The notes under the pieces: model-generated
Told to the model about the DNA's origin: nothing
Database searches by the model: none
Seen by the model: the letters and a program-made list of their open reading frames with translations, nothing else
NCBI GenBank assembly: GCA_004794655.1
Contig: SMMW01000585.1
Location: 5,786,001-5,850,000, forward strand
Direction: 5' to 3'
From: Marisa cornuarietis
Lineage: Eukaryota; Mollusca; Gastropoda; Architaenioglossa; Ampullariidae
DNA: 64,000 bases
Made by a program: the position numbers and the translations under genes
Shown: positions 10,911-23,325 of the stretch, one piece after another
Layout: each line of letters opens with the position of its first letter
Numbering within the stretch: the first letter of the stretch is position 1

Positions 10911-11494
10911 TACAACATTTTATTATTAATATAATTAACCAAATGGCATTGGTGTCAACAGCCTCCAGGCAGATATTGAGAACCGACATGGATTGTACTG
11001 TTGTCAAATGATGATAGCCTCATAGAAGCTTCCCATTCCACTGTCGACATAATGTTTGTATTTTAAAATACTTAACCACGATTATATAAGCTGTACGTTT
11101 GATTTTAATACTACAATTAGCTGTTAGCAGTACCCTGTTTGCAATGTAGCTTGTATATGTCAGGTAGCAGACTGTAAAAGTTAATTCAAGTCTCGTTTAA
11201 CACCTGTAATAGGACCTGCTCTTGAAAATAAATCCAATACTGAGCTTGGTCTCACTTTGGAAAAGAAAGTTCTGACCATTTCCCTAACATAACTTTTATT
11301 TATTTTATGGATTGTTTTTCTTAAAGGAAAGTTTTTTTTTCGATTTGTTTTGTATTGGTTTAGTATGTGACCAGAAGATGAATTTTTAGTGGTAGTAGGC
11401 TGTGACTTTACATGCGAAGATTTCTGAAACGCGAGATTTAAATGTCGAGTGTTCTTACTATGCATGCGACTGATGAAGACATTCTTCTGGGACA

Positions 11495-11499
<5 letters not shown>

Positions 11500-11539
<40 letters not shown>
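11500..11539. repeat. (CA)n microsatellite
   Basis: Perfect CA run. Confidence 0.9.
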
Positions 11540-11542
<3 letters not shown>

Positions 11543-11834
11543 ATGCGTTTTCGAGTCCGAACCTCTCTCAGACACCTATTGTGCGCTCGCCTTTGCGCAG
11601 TTTCCATAAGAGACAGGTGTAAGCACGCGGGTGTCCTCCATACGGATAACATTACCTTCCTGGGTAGCTGCTTCGCCAGTAGCGCCGGTTCAACGCTGGG
11701 CAGCTGCGAGCTTATACTTGTGTAGAAACTTCTAAACTTCTTTTACCCTACATCCTAGCCAGACAACTACTCTCTTCGTCTGATGTCCGTATCCTAACTA
11801 TTGCTTTCACCAGAACAACATATTGTCGCAGGAT

Positions 11835-11943
11835 TGTTCATGTCTCATTCCTGTTTTAAACGCTAAGAGCATGCTCTTTATGAGTCTCAGTATGCGCTAT
11901 ATATATCTTCATTTATTATTATTATTATTATTAATATTATTGA
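11835..11943 (+). mobile_element. LINE 3' tail fragment with (ATT)n end
   Basis: The sequence cgctaagagcatgctctt, then tatgcgctatatatatcttc and an ATT run, closely matches the tail at 23086-23160. It is the 3' untranslated end of a CR1/L2-type LINE, truncated at the 5' side. Confidence 0.65.
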
Positions 11944-11998
11944 AGACAGTTGTCAAACGTCCGTACAGTAATAAATAAACAATGGCTGTTGCAGAAAA

Positions 11999-14900
11999 AT
12001 GTCAGCACGTCAACTACTTTTGGAAAAAATTATGCTGCTTCTCATTACACTACTTTCTATATGCTGCACAACGAATTCTACAAAGTAAGAATTTTTAGTC
12101 CACTGTTGATGTTGAGTAGTATTTACGTTGACTGATGCACAAACAAAGAATTGCATAATGTTTGTCTCAGGATCAACCTACTACTACTCTTTATCTCCAT
12201 TTCTCACCCCGTATTTGATACCCACATTTCCTGGAGGTTTTCGGCTTCGATTTTCAAGGGGTACTAGAGGGCTATTTATTATTTTCCTTTGCAGAATTGG
12301 TTTTGCTGAGTTCAGTACAAGACCTCTACTTACGAGATAAAATCATGAAAAATGACAAAACCTTGAAACCATGAATACCTTTTTGATCATCAAAAGCCAA
12401 TGAAACAGGTGGGATTATAGGTCAATAAGGGTGAATATCCGAGACTGTAAAGTACATGCTGATGTTTGTGGGCTTGTATATCGAAAACCACAATTCACTC
12501 AAATTTCAGAAATAATATCGTAAATAGTTTGGTTTAATTTATTTAGTAGGAAAGTGCTTCCATCCTGCGGTCATTTCGCACTATGGGGGGAAAGGGAGGG
12601 GAGAGAAAGCCGGAGTACCCGGAGTAAGCCGCTGGCGCCCAGCCCTACGAGCAGGTGTCACATACAGAGAGCGTCCCAAGACGAGATCTGAACCTTCAAC
12701 CGATCACTGCAGTGGTGACAAGCGAGTGTTTTGACCACTACACTACCGGGGCCCCTGTCGTATTTAAATACTAGATAAGTACGCAAAGTAAACTTAAAAC
12801 ATATATTGTAAAATATCTTTAGGCTGCCTTCTTTTTCTTTCAAATTCGATAGATTATGGATATATAAATATATATGGAAATACATAGTATAAACAGCACA
12901 TACAGTCGTTCTTTCATTACCAGTTATCTCGTAACCTACCCTCCCCTTTCTCCTCGTCTTATAGAATGCAATCTATAAGTACAGAATGAATTGTATAAAT
13001 ATAAAATGCAATCTATAAGTATAAAATGCAATGTATAGCTATACATTGCATTCTATAATTATAGAATGCAATGTATAGTTAGAAATAGCAAATTTGAGAA
13101 AACTCCCCTCTTGGCGCCCCATAAGACGGCAATTGAACGACTTGACCACTCTTTAGAAAGGGTAGGCAGCCAGGTAAGATATCCTTGGGGGTGGGGAATG
13201 TTTCCCGACTTGGGTGGCGGTAGTTGTTTTAGACTAGCGTCGATGCGCGATTGGTTGTAGTAAGCAGAGTTCTTGCTTGGAAAGTTACTGACCACCTGTC
13301 CATCATGTACTTGCTAAGTTAGTGATTGGTCATAGGCAGGTAACGGTATGGCAGAGAGTGTGTGGAGTTTTTAATTAGCCAATCGCCAAAGATGACGAAC
13401 GCCGGAGACGAGGGTTTAACATTGTGTCAGCCCAGGAATCGGCGTCTTCGCACTGGAATCTGGAGGGAGAAGGTTGCAGCAGAGATCTGTTCAAGGCTGT
13501 TCAGATTCTCCGCTGAGAGTTAGTCTGGAATCGTGACTACTTCAGCACAACCGACTTCAGAGGTGCGTTGATCCACTCTTGATACAGAGTGCACAACGTT
13601 TGCATCACCAGTGGCTGTTGGTCGTAGACAGCAGAGGTAAAGCTGGTAGATATAAACGTTGGTCCCTCATTAGGCGCGGTTAAGCTCTGATCGCAGTCCG
13701 GCCTTGAGGAAGAGTCACGTGGTGGCACGTGGCAGTGCCAGAGTCCCGGTGTTCGTGGAAAAGGCAGCAACGACTGGCGGAGTGACATCTACGGATTATC
13801 AGACGTCAAGACATTGGAGGGCCCTCCACATCGCGAGAGACATTCTTGTGTAGAGAGATAAGTGACGAGTGTAGTGTGTTGTGTGTGGTAGTTAAGCTAA
13901 TTAGTCAGTGACTCACGATACCTGGATTAGCCGTAGGGGATTGTAGCGGGACGCCTAGAAACAAGTTGAAATTGTAATTTGGGGCAATCACATATTGTGA
14001 TTAATGTGTTGAAATCTGGTTGATTAATAATTCTTTATATACACTAAATTGCCTTGAGTTTGTTGTTGGGGACGTACGCTGGGGGGCTCGGAGTCAGATC
14101 GGATCATTCATCCTATTAGCAATTTAGTGTAAGTGTTGCGTACACCGTACATGTCGACGTGAGTTGGTGGAGGTGTTGAGTGTGTAATTAGTCGGAGCGA
14201 CGGAAATTACAACCCTCTGACCATCCTCGCGTGTCCTTCTCCCCAAGGTTCACGACAAAACTGTACAAGTGGAAAGTAAGGGTTTTCTATTTGTTTCCTT
14301 GCAGAAGCTGCTCATCTTACAAAGGCACTGACTATATTGATAAAGATGATGTAGGTCAGTGTTACGGCATTCTATATTAATCTTTTTTTATTTTTATTTG
14401 AATTCAAATGTTTGTATTTCGAATCTCTTTTAATTTTAAGTTAAAATCTTGAAATTTTGAAGTTATTAAAGAGGATGAAGTAAAACTTTGTATCAGTTTT
14501 ATTTCTTGGTAAATTATCCTACAATTACTTGCTCTCATACTGTTTATTAGCCGAAGATATGTTTAATTTGTCTATACGGCTTGAAGAAAGTTGACGAGTA
14601 CAAGAGACATTAAGTTTAATTTATATAATAATACACTAAAGCTGACATAAACTAGTGTTCCTTATCTAAGAGAAACAAGACTATAACCACGTCTTAGTTA
14701 CACTGATGTGAAATGTTCAAGTTGCGGGGTCAGTATTTATGTCAACTTTCAGAAAACGACATCATGTTTGGCGACTGCTCATTTCAGGAGACCTTTTGTA
14801 ATTACATACAAGGCTGCAAGGATGATGATGCTAATGATTGGACTGAGTCACAAGGTAATAGCTGAACAATCAGAAGTTTTCTTCTATTTGCATATCGCAA

Positions 14901-16675
14901 AAATTGTAACGCTCACAAGAAACGAGTGAGAAAATTCACACATCCGTGAAGCAGATCTTGTGGATAAGCAAAGTATAACTTATTATACGCCATTAATTCT
15001 TAAAGTTGTCTTCAGGTATTTCATCGCTCGTTTAATGCCTCATTACCTTACCCACACCCTGACAGTTTACTAGACACCTGCTTATGTTTGGACGAATGGA
15101 AGAATGCACTCTCTTTCGCGTTCACGAATGTGCATAAGTCTACATGATCTCATTAAATACCATATTTACAAAATATTTTCTGTCAATGTTTTTTGTTCTT
15201 TTAAGGGCACTGTCACCACCCAAGGTCAATTGTTTTAATTAAGCATTTGACTCTCATATTCTGTTGACCATGCATTACTTAGGATATTGATTGTTGATTG
15301 TTGTATCACAGTTCATGTTCTGATTCCAGGTGGCGCCGTGTGTCCTGGGAGTGACGCAGGTCAGTACAACTCTTTCTCGGTCCTGCTCTCACCTTTGCTG
15401 TCAATCACACAAAATACGTCCCTTGCCTTCTACTACTCACAATCGTTGCCAGGAAAACTCAGTGCATTTCTCGCAACAACCTCAGGGATAACAGAAGTGT
15501 ACAGCGGAAAAGATGAGACCGGTTTTTTCCAGCACGTGTTGTACATCAAGTCATCAGTGGCAAAGGTGTGTCTGTACTTTTTACACATAAAATAACGTTA
15601 TCGGTAGAAATGCAAAAATTTTAGTTAGAAAATATTAAAGTATTTAGAAACACGAAGCGTATTCACTTTCTACCCAAAGCCAGAAACAAAGCTTTACATT
15701 TTCAACTGAGTTTAAGACATATATAAACTAAGAATTGATTCATAAGGTAAGTAGAGAGTAAAGGTGCGCGAAGGAAATAAAGGAGAAAACATTTTTTCTT
15801 GGACTTGCACAGGTAGGTTTTAAGGCGCGGAAAGCGGAGTCTGGCTTGAATGTGACACTCAGCTACGTGAAGCTCACAGCAGATCCCCGCTTCACAACAA
15901 CGCCAGGTACGAACAAACGTTACGTCACTACGTCATCTTTGTATAGGGTCTTTAACAAAAACTTTTATAAGAATCTTTTTTCGCAGTATTTCATATTACG
16001 AAAATATAATCGCAATGTCTTGTGTCCCGGCAACAAACACTCCAGCAGGTTAAACGATCGAAAGAATAGAGCCGCCAAGTAACAGGTGACGTTGACGGTG
16101 ACTATGACAGAATCCGACAGGGAGATAGGAACGTCATCAGCTCTATGACCACGTGATCTAATCTGACTGACAGGAAGTGTTGCGACTATAACCGTATACC
16201 ATATAGTTTAACCTAACAAAATCTAGCAACAGGGGAAGAACTGTGACAATCTGCTTTAACTGGCCTCTAGGAAAAGAAGAAAGTTTTGTGACTATCACCA
16301 CATCGGGAAATAGTTGCTATTGCTTTACTTGCATACACCTTAAGATTTCCTCAGCTAGAGAGGTTTTCTTCCAAATTGAAAAAGAGATTCTGTTAAATAC
16401 TTGAATGTTTAGATATAATACTAAACACGTTGACAACCTATTAATATGGGGGACAAACGCACAAAAACCAGGGACTACTTGCTCTTGCTGGTTATAGATC
16501 AACACCACTGGCAAAGGTCTGAGGGCAGTGCTTTTTAATTTACAAATAATTACAAGAGTATGAAGTTAGTTGTTTGTCCACACCATCAACACGAAATCAG
16601 AAGTAAATTGCATGTCTTACCCCATCGTTTCATGAAACCTGAGTCGTGTTGTGTTCCACAGACCAGGAGAAAAGT

Positions 16676-16718
<43 letters not shown>

Positions 16719-19700
16719 GAAACACACACACACACACACAAAGAAACACATGCTAATGCTTTTATTTATACATATCTGCTTCGTGTGTCGACCACTAAAC
16801 GAGGAGGAAGTATTTTCCGTTCAAAACTACACATCGACAGATGACATTTGCAAGGGATTTATACTGGCCGGGATTCTGTTAATTTAAAAGAAATGTTTTT
16901 CTATTGACGGTCAAGAATTATTCGATAACCCCCTACAAGAATGATCAAGTGACGAGTGCACGGGGATACTTATAAGTGGCTGACAGTGCTTTAGCAATTT
17001 GAATTTCATCGTGAATGAAATGTTTCTGGAACGAGTAACAAAATAACAGATGTATGTTCAGAAAACTGTTGGTAAGATCTAGAGATCGCAGCGAAAAAAC
17101 CCCCAAGGAAAATACATTGTTTGTTAAAAAAAAGGGGGAATGGCCATGTCATTACACTTGTAGGAAACCACCTAGTTTATAATACCCAGGCCAGGTCCCA
17201 GAATCCGTATAAGCGTGAAAGGTATTGCAGATATGTGTGTGTGACTATTTGTACAACTTGTTCGACCAGCGAGACTTTACGCATGAGAGAGAGAAACATT
17301 TAAATAATCAAGACACTGTATGAGTGAGTGGGTTGATGTGTTGTTGACTTGCAGGATGCTTTGTGTGAGTTCTCCTTTGGGCTTTGATTTAATTGCTTAA
17401 ACTTAAAATACTACAGTGAATGTGAATAAACAGGCAAATTGTTTTATTTTGATTATGTTAAACAAGCATTTAATCTACTAGTGTGTTTGAGTGTCTTTGC
17501 TCTTTGGTTGTGACAGTCACATATTTGGCAAAGTGACTTGTTAAGAAGGATTTTCAAAAGAAAATAACAACAGAGTACGTGTTATAGAAAAACCTGGCAG
17601 ACACAAACATGTACATCTCCCCCTCTGTCTCCATCTCAAAGTCTGTCAGGTTTGCGAGTGCATGCATGCACGTACACATTTTCTCATATATATATATATA
17701 TAATGAATTAGATACAAAACAAACCCTGACACGGGTACACACACTAACACTCGCGTACACCTGCCAATCTCAAAGCTCTTTCATAACGAAGTGCACGATG
17801 TGTCTTTGCTTCTGTTCAATTCCTTTTCCTCATTCTGCTTCTACGAACCCTGCATTCTCTTTTATCTAGCTGGTATATTATAGCTACTTTTTCAAATGTA
17901 AAGCCTGACTTTTTTGCGGAAGCTGAAACTTCTGCTATCCCCAATTTTGCTGAGCCTGGCCATCGCTGCTGTCGCTGCTATGAGACGTACCTACTTCGCG
18001 TACCTACCATGCCTGGAAATGGTCGCGTCGAGGTACTTAAAGGACTGCATCTCCTCCGTTCATTCGGATCTCTACCTGGCTTGACCCAGCAGTGTTCCCT
18101 ATGACTTCGCTTTTGTCCGTGTTTATCTTTCTGTATAGCTCAAGAAAATCAGTTCCATTCGCAATACTTTGTCCATCTCAAACACCACAAGTCTCATCTG
18201 CTCATTTCTTCTGTCTAAGGTAAACTACTGCAGCTCTCTTCTAGTTGGCTGTCCACAAAACCTCATTTACAAACTTCAGAAAGTCCAGAACTCAGCTGTT
18301 CGTCTCGTTTCCCGACTCTCAAATCTGAACATGTCACACCACTTCTTCACTATCTTCGCTGGCTACAAATTAAAGCTAGAATAGACTACAAGCTCTTAAC
18401 TTTATGCTATGGAGTCTTTAAAGGCTCCTATCCCCCACTACTTTACTGAAATCTTGTCTGTCTACACCCCTGCCTGAAACCTTCGCTCCTCATCAGACTG
18501 CCCCATTCCTTCCTTCCCTCCCCCAAAGACATGTACATACAGACAACTTTCCCTAAGCAGTGCAACTCTCTTCCACATCACATTCGTCATTCTGACTCCA
18601 AGGCTACATTTCAAACACTCTCTGAAAACATATCTGTTTACAAAGTACTATCCCTGAATTACTATTCTTAACTCCCTTGTAATATTGTCTACCATCATGT
18701 AACGACTCCATCTCACACTGGTTACAATACCTATATCCCTCCATACCTTCATCCATTGCTTTCCGTTCCACTCTTGTACTTAATTTTTATGTTGTTCAGT
18801 CTGCCTATACATATCTCACCGTCCACTGTCTGTTATCTTTCATTTATCATTATTGGTGTGTACAGACCAATCTTTATGTGTGTTCATGAAGTTTTATGCT
18901 GAATTCCCTAAAGATAATATCGCAAACCAGATAATAGAAGACGAGAAGCCCATAGACAGGTCATTGTATTTTGTTGAGAGAAAGGACACGTGGACACAGT
19001 GTGAGCTTGTGTGCCGCTCGTCTGAATGTGTGTGTTTGTGACAGTTCCTAATCAAGTGTTTCAGTTTAAGAATGTCGTCCTATGTAATACTTTTAGAACC
19101 CGAATGTAACTCTTTCTAAGTGTGCAGATATATACGTATATGAATATCGGCTTATGTTTGTGAAGAATTATAACGGGTAAAGGGGCTGGTCTAATCAGCC
19201 TGAGCGGGAAAGGGGCACTCTGTTGGCTCGTCTCATCCGCTTTCGGCCTCTCACACCTAGTCACCCGCTAATTCTCACGTTCACACGCGTACACACTGGT
19301 AACGGCGTTCACCCGCGTGTGCAAACAAAACCGACACACAGTCGTACAATAGATAAAATTATAATTAATCAGAAAAAGTAAAATTAGGTTGAACACATAA
19401 ACATCAGCTTTTACAATACTACTCAATGCCTACGCAGTGGCCAGTCAAAACCCGGTACAATACACAAGTGAACAGATAACACATGGATACATACGAGAGG
19501 GCACAGTCCGCCCCTGACCACCGTCCGCAAAACTACTCTCAGACTGTCGGTCTGGTACACTTCCTAGCCGCGATCACTCAGCCTCGCACTGAAGAATAGC
19601 AGTATCCTCTGCTAACCGCTCTGGGTCCTCGAATACACCACATGCGCTGTTAATCTCACAGCACCCCTATCTCCTCGGGTGGTACGGATGGTTCTTTCTA

Positions 19701-22700
19701 CCACTGCCGCGTCTCACTGCCCCAGGCACTGAACAACAGCGGTGCACAGTCAAACCGCGGTGATAATCCGTTGATTCAGCAGACGGTACAGGTTGGTCCG
19801 GTGGCACAAACTCTTCTCGTCGCTGGCTCCCGCCTCTCGCTGCCGGTACCCAGTCGTCTGCTTCTCTCGTCGTCGGAGAACCCAATCTCTTGATTATCCA
19901 ACACTCTCCCCTCTCTCTACAACCCAGGCCACAAGTATCAGCAAGTAGTGATGTTGTACGTCCTAACAGAACAGGCCCCCCTTTCCCAGAATTGCTGCAT
20001 GTGCCTAACAATCGCTCAGAGTGCGACGTCTCTGCTGAAAATTGAGGAAAGGCCCCGAACACAACTCTGTCCTAGCCTATATGTTACTAAACCACGTGAC
20101 CCATCTAAACCAATCTGGTTACTCTGACCTATCAACCTTCGACTAAAATACCCAAGGTACCTACCCAAACCATCTTCTCACGGCCAGTCATCAAGAGCGC
20201 CATGCTGCCACGACACCTGTCTAGCTTCGTCGCTTAACGCAGACGACCAGTCGGTAGCAATGAAACAACCGCTATTGTCCTGTGTGAAGGATGCTAGTCT
20301 TTCAATTAACCCGTGGTTCTTGGCCTTCGGCCGTGACCGGTCTTTCTTCTCAGAGCGGTCCCTTGTTGTTATAACGGCCGTTCCTCCTTCTGACCTAACC
20401 CTCTGCGCCAGGTCCATCCAACCATAAACGACCCTATTCCCAAGCCCAACTAATACTAGGGACGACAAGCACAATAAACCACATGGCCCCATCCCCCAAA
20501 TAACCAACCTTGGTATGGTATTGCCACCGGCAATCCCAGTCCCTCGATAATTATTTTTGGAACTCGACCATTTTGCTCTGGCCTTGAACCACTGGTTCAT
20601 GACAATGTTTGCACGTGAACGAGAGCATATGTATGTGTGAATGTAAAGAAACAATGCTCACCTTGTGATATTGGCAGTAATGGTCAGATGTCAATAAAGA
20701 TTCGAGTTTGAGTTCGAGTACATGCTTATAAATACATACACATAAACAAATGCACACAAACGCACATACACACATATAAAACACAAATACTTTTCTCTAT
20801 TTCATCATCATTATTGCTTTAACAATGAATCTACTTTTTAGCCCGTGTGACTACTATTGGGATATCGAGCACGAGTGGCCAGTCAGTCTCCTCCTCCACG
20901 ACTCAAGCAGGTAAACTTGACGACAGACTGACAAGAAAACCACATCTAGAATACTATTTTATCGTCAAAATGAAAGATACGGTGAAAAAAGATGTAAAAT
21001 GATAAAATTTGAGTGGAAAACTTTGAGACTATATGTAATGGATTTTTCACGTAATAAAGAGTTTTGTCGCCTTTAATTGAAGTATTCATTAAGTCATAAG
21101 AATTGCAAGAATTACGTATTATTATTGCTTTCACAATGAATGTATTTTTAGCCCATGTGACTAATATTGGAACATCGAACACGAGTGGCCAGTCAGTCCC
21201 CTCCTCCACGACTCAAGCAGGTAAACTTGAGGACAGGCTGACAAGAAAAAAACACATATAAAATACTATTTTATCGTCAAAATGAAAGATACTTATAACT
21301 ACAAAGAAATATTAACAAGTTTTACTGATGTTCAATGAAGTAACAAAAAATATTTGCTTTTGCAAAGCCCTTTATGTTTTCAGTACACGTTTGTAATGAC
21401 GGTTACGTCTACCAAAAACAGTACTGGTTGCAGTAAACTAGACTTCAATAGTGCTGTTTGGGAGTTAAATATTTTGCCTCATTTCTGGTCTCTCAATATT
21501 TAAATCTCTGTATTGGTCTTTGATCATAACAGCCTTTGAATGTAGTGGTAAACTACACATAAAAACTGGTCTATTTGGTTTATATTTTACAAGTTTCTGT
21601 TATTAAAATAATCCTCTTGTTGTTGACCAAATTATGAGGATATAAATTTCAAGCTTTAGGCATATGTTTATTCTTGGAGTTGTTTATGTGAACCAGAAGG
21701 CGAGAAACAAGAAGTCAGAGGTAACGTCGGTATAATAGCCGGTGTTCTCGTGGCTGTGGTTGTTGTGGCTGTAGCTGGTGTGGCTGCTGGATTTTTTATT
21801 TGGAGACGCAGCAAGCAGCAGCAACATCGGTAAGACGCTTCATATAATCTTAGAAGCACTAGGAGTATATTTAACATCATATTTGTAATGGAAATATGTA
21901 TCAAATAATATTATGTGCAAGCATTTCTTGCATCCAGGTGATATTTAGGAATTAATCCACGAATAATAATGAGAATAACTTATAGTGCCCGTTTCCTCGT
22001 GTAAAGGCAAACTCAGCACTCTATGAAAAAATCCGTAGTTAATGAACGATCAATTTCTTTTTGGGTACAATTTATAATAAAACCGCCTATATTGCCATTT
22101 CATGCTTATAGTTTCTTTTTTCCCCTGTCTCGGACAAGATGTCAAACGAAGCTAGATGACAGTGATGGTTCCTTTGTCAAGTCTTTGCATATTGTTGATT
22201 CTTTCTTTGCAGAGATAATGAGCACGACGGGACGGAAGGCAGCCAGGACATCTATCAAATTGAAGGTTAGTCTGTGAGTCCCCGCATGTGGTGCTGGCTA
22301 CATTACTGAGCAAATAATGTTTAGCAGGCATTTTTCTCTCTCTCAGCTAGAAACAGGAAGATATATATATATAAGAATAAGTTAAAGAAATTTAATTGAT
22401 TTGTTTGCGGCATTCTTCTTTGTTTCTAGCATTTATGACTTGAGATGCATAAACTGGTTTTGACCCAGAAAATATTTTTGTCGTCCTCTATAAGCATCCA
22501 TTGTTTGACAACATGAAAACATTTTTTTTAATTCCCAAATAGTAGTAGTTTTTTATTTAAGTTAAAATGCTTTTACATTTTCTCGCTGCAGGCTCAACCG
22601 AAGTACAGAGTACAGCAGCGGAAAATTCAGACTCTGTGAGACAACACCGAAACCATTACGACGTGATGACCTTTGACGCTTCTACGGACATCCATATTTA

Positions 22701-22716
22701 CAATTCCATTCACTAA
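11999..22716 (+). CDS. MAM-domain type I membrane receptor, unit 2 (intact)
   Basis: Ten exons join to a 1017-nt frame of 338 codons plus stop: 11999-12084, 14305-14354, 14753-14854, 15330-15565, 15813-15906, 20842-20910, 21152-21220, 21697-21829, 22213-22265, 22592-22716. All have GT/AG borders and matching phases. Residues 1-25 form a signal peptide. Residues about 45-185 are MAM-like: GDCSFQETFCNY near the start, SFSVLLSPLL and a LSYVKL end. Residues 190-235 are two tandem Ser/Thr-rich stalk segments, and about 247-272 are one membrane span followed by WRR. The tail has Y294 (YQIE), Y320 (YDVM, PI3K-type) and Y334 (YNSI), an ITAM-like pair. Probable cell-surface receptor that signals through bound SH2 proteins; ligand unknown. 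Introns contain a SINE, LINE pieces, a solo LTR and a tail-exon relic. No paralogue or expression check was possible. Confidence 0.9.
12540..12755 (-). mobile_element. tRNA-derived SINE in unit 2 intron
   Basis: Minus strand: A-box-like tagtgtagtggtcaaaacac, B-box-like ggttcagatctc, then a body with ccgggtactccggctttctc. Similar in layout and in the cttgtcacca/tcttggga segments to the SINE at 48385-48530. Boundaries are approximate. Confidence 0.65.
12963..13080. repeat. Tandem and palindromic AT-rich repeat
   Basis: About five variants of agaatgcaatctataagtat in a row, some inverted, so the middle forms a palindrome (tatagctatacattgcattctataattatag). Confidence 0.75.
13100..14258 (+). other. 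Anomalous GC-richer block, possible LTR-like insertion
   Basis: Composition changes from the AT-rich surroundings and no exon fits. The right edge reads ggttcacgaca, resembling the gtgtcgtgaca end of the solo LTR at 7108-8512. No matching TG start or target duplication was found on the left, so identity is uncertain. Confidence 0.3.
16084..16235 (+). pseudogene. Displaced relic of a long tail exon
   Basis: The segment gacggtgactatgacagaat onward, including the following 3' flank (gtttaacct...aatctagcaac), matches the last codons and 3' UTR of the long tail exon of unit 3 (38839-39055). It is frameshifted and lies in the unit 2 intron after the MAM exons, upstream of the transmembrane exon, so it cannot act as a tail there. 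It is a leftover of recombination between units. Confidence 0.8.
16678..16746. repeat. (CA)n microsatellite with AAAGAAA interruptions
   Basis: Two CA runs separated by aaagaaacac units. Confidence 0.85.
18150..18700 (+). mobile_element. CR1/L2-like LINE, reverse-transcriptase C-terminal fragment
   Basis: Frames across the block read SKVNYCSSLLVGCPQ, KLQKVQNSAVRLV, then (frame-shifted) RIDYKLLTLCY and LRSSSD, the usual order at the end of CR1/L2-type ORF2. Stops and frameshifts show it is dead. The 5' part of the element is missing. Confidence 0.75.
19159..20604 (-). mobile_element. Solo LTR in unit 2 intron
   Basis: The 1446-bp block starts TGTGAAGAATT and ends TTCATGACA on the plus strand, and is flanked by the 5-bp duplication ATGTT (19154-19158 and 20605-20609). 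Read on the minus strand it starts TGTCATGAACCAGT, like the other solo LTR (TGTCACGGACCAGT). It is GC-richer than its surroundings and has no protease, RT or integrase coding. The longest minus-strand frames inside it (about 130-158 codons) have no recognisable similarity and are treated as chance. Confidence 0.85.
20815..21295 (+). repeat. Local tandem duplication of the stalk exon
   Basis: Two copies about 310 bp apart (20815-20990 and 21125-21295) share intron flanks (attgctttaacaatgaat / attgctttcacaatgaat, then actattttatcgtcaaaatg) and the 69-nt exon. Both exons are phase 1-1 with intact splice sites, so the duplication lengthens the Ser/Thr-rich stalk by 23 residues without shifting the frame. 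Confidence 0.9.
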
Positions 22717-22723
22717 AAAGCAA

Positions 22724-22729
22724 AATAAA
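22724..22729 (+). terminator. Poly(A) signal of unit 2
   Basis: AATAAA lies 8 bp after the TAA stop codon. Confidence 0.55.
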
Positions 22730-22764
22730 ATGATTATCTTTACAGTTTTCGAAAGTATCTAACA

Positions 22765-23160
22765 TCATACTCTTCCAAAATCTACGTCCTCTCTATTTGA
22801 GCTACCTTAGTTTGTATTCAAATCTGAACTGAAAACGCACCTCTTCCTTGAGCATTACTCCTAACACAGTCCTCACAATGCTCGTCCTTCTTACCCTCCC
22901 CCCCCCTTCTGCTTTTGCTAATTTTCTACCATCTTTCTCTGCAGAATCCCTATATTTTCTATGTTCTGTTACTTGGTGTCTTTTTGTGTTTTCCATCTGT
23001 GTTTTCTGTTTGTCGTCAGTACTGTCGTTTATTCTTACGCCCCTCGTGTTCTATCCATGTAGTCCATGTCTCTTCTTTGTTTTTAAGCGCTAAGAGCATG
23101 CTCTCTATTAGTGGGAATATAAGCTATAAAAATCTTTATTTATTATTATTATTATTTTAG
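22765..23160 (+). mobile_element. CR1/L2-like LINE 3' end
   Basis: One frame reads FKSELKTHLF near 22815, the usual C-terminus of such LINEs, followed by a 3' UTR with gcgctaagagcatgctctct and an (ATT)n tail. The tail matches the copy at 11835-11943. Confidence 0.7.
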
Positions 23161-23228
23161 GCAAGTGATCATAATCATAAACTTATGTTCATGTATTTTA
23201 TTTGGACTTGCAAACGTGTTTGCGTGCG

Positions 23229-23324
<96 letters not shown>
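23229..23324. repeat. Long (TG)n microsatellite
   Basis: About 95 bp of near-perfect TG repeat, the longest dinucleotide run in the window. Confidence 0.95.

Positions 23325-23325
<1 letters not shown>

Larger units (their letters stand above)
9151..11998. other. Intergenic region upstream of unit 2
   Basis: No coding exons were recognised. The interval holds a tRNA-type SINE (minus), several (TG)n/(CA)n microsatellites, the conserved upstream block of unit 2 and a LINE 3' tail. These are listed separately. Confidence 0.6.

Noticed and set aside
13100..14258. A third solo LTR in the first intron of unit 2
   Set aside because: Right edge is suggestive, but no matching start or target duplication could be found, so it is kept only as a low-confidence anomalous block.
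20178..20654. Minus-strand open frame of 158 codons, and another at 19667-20062
   Set aside because: Both lie within the solo LTR; no recognisable protein motif, and LTRs do not normally code.
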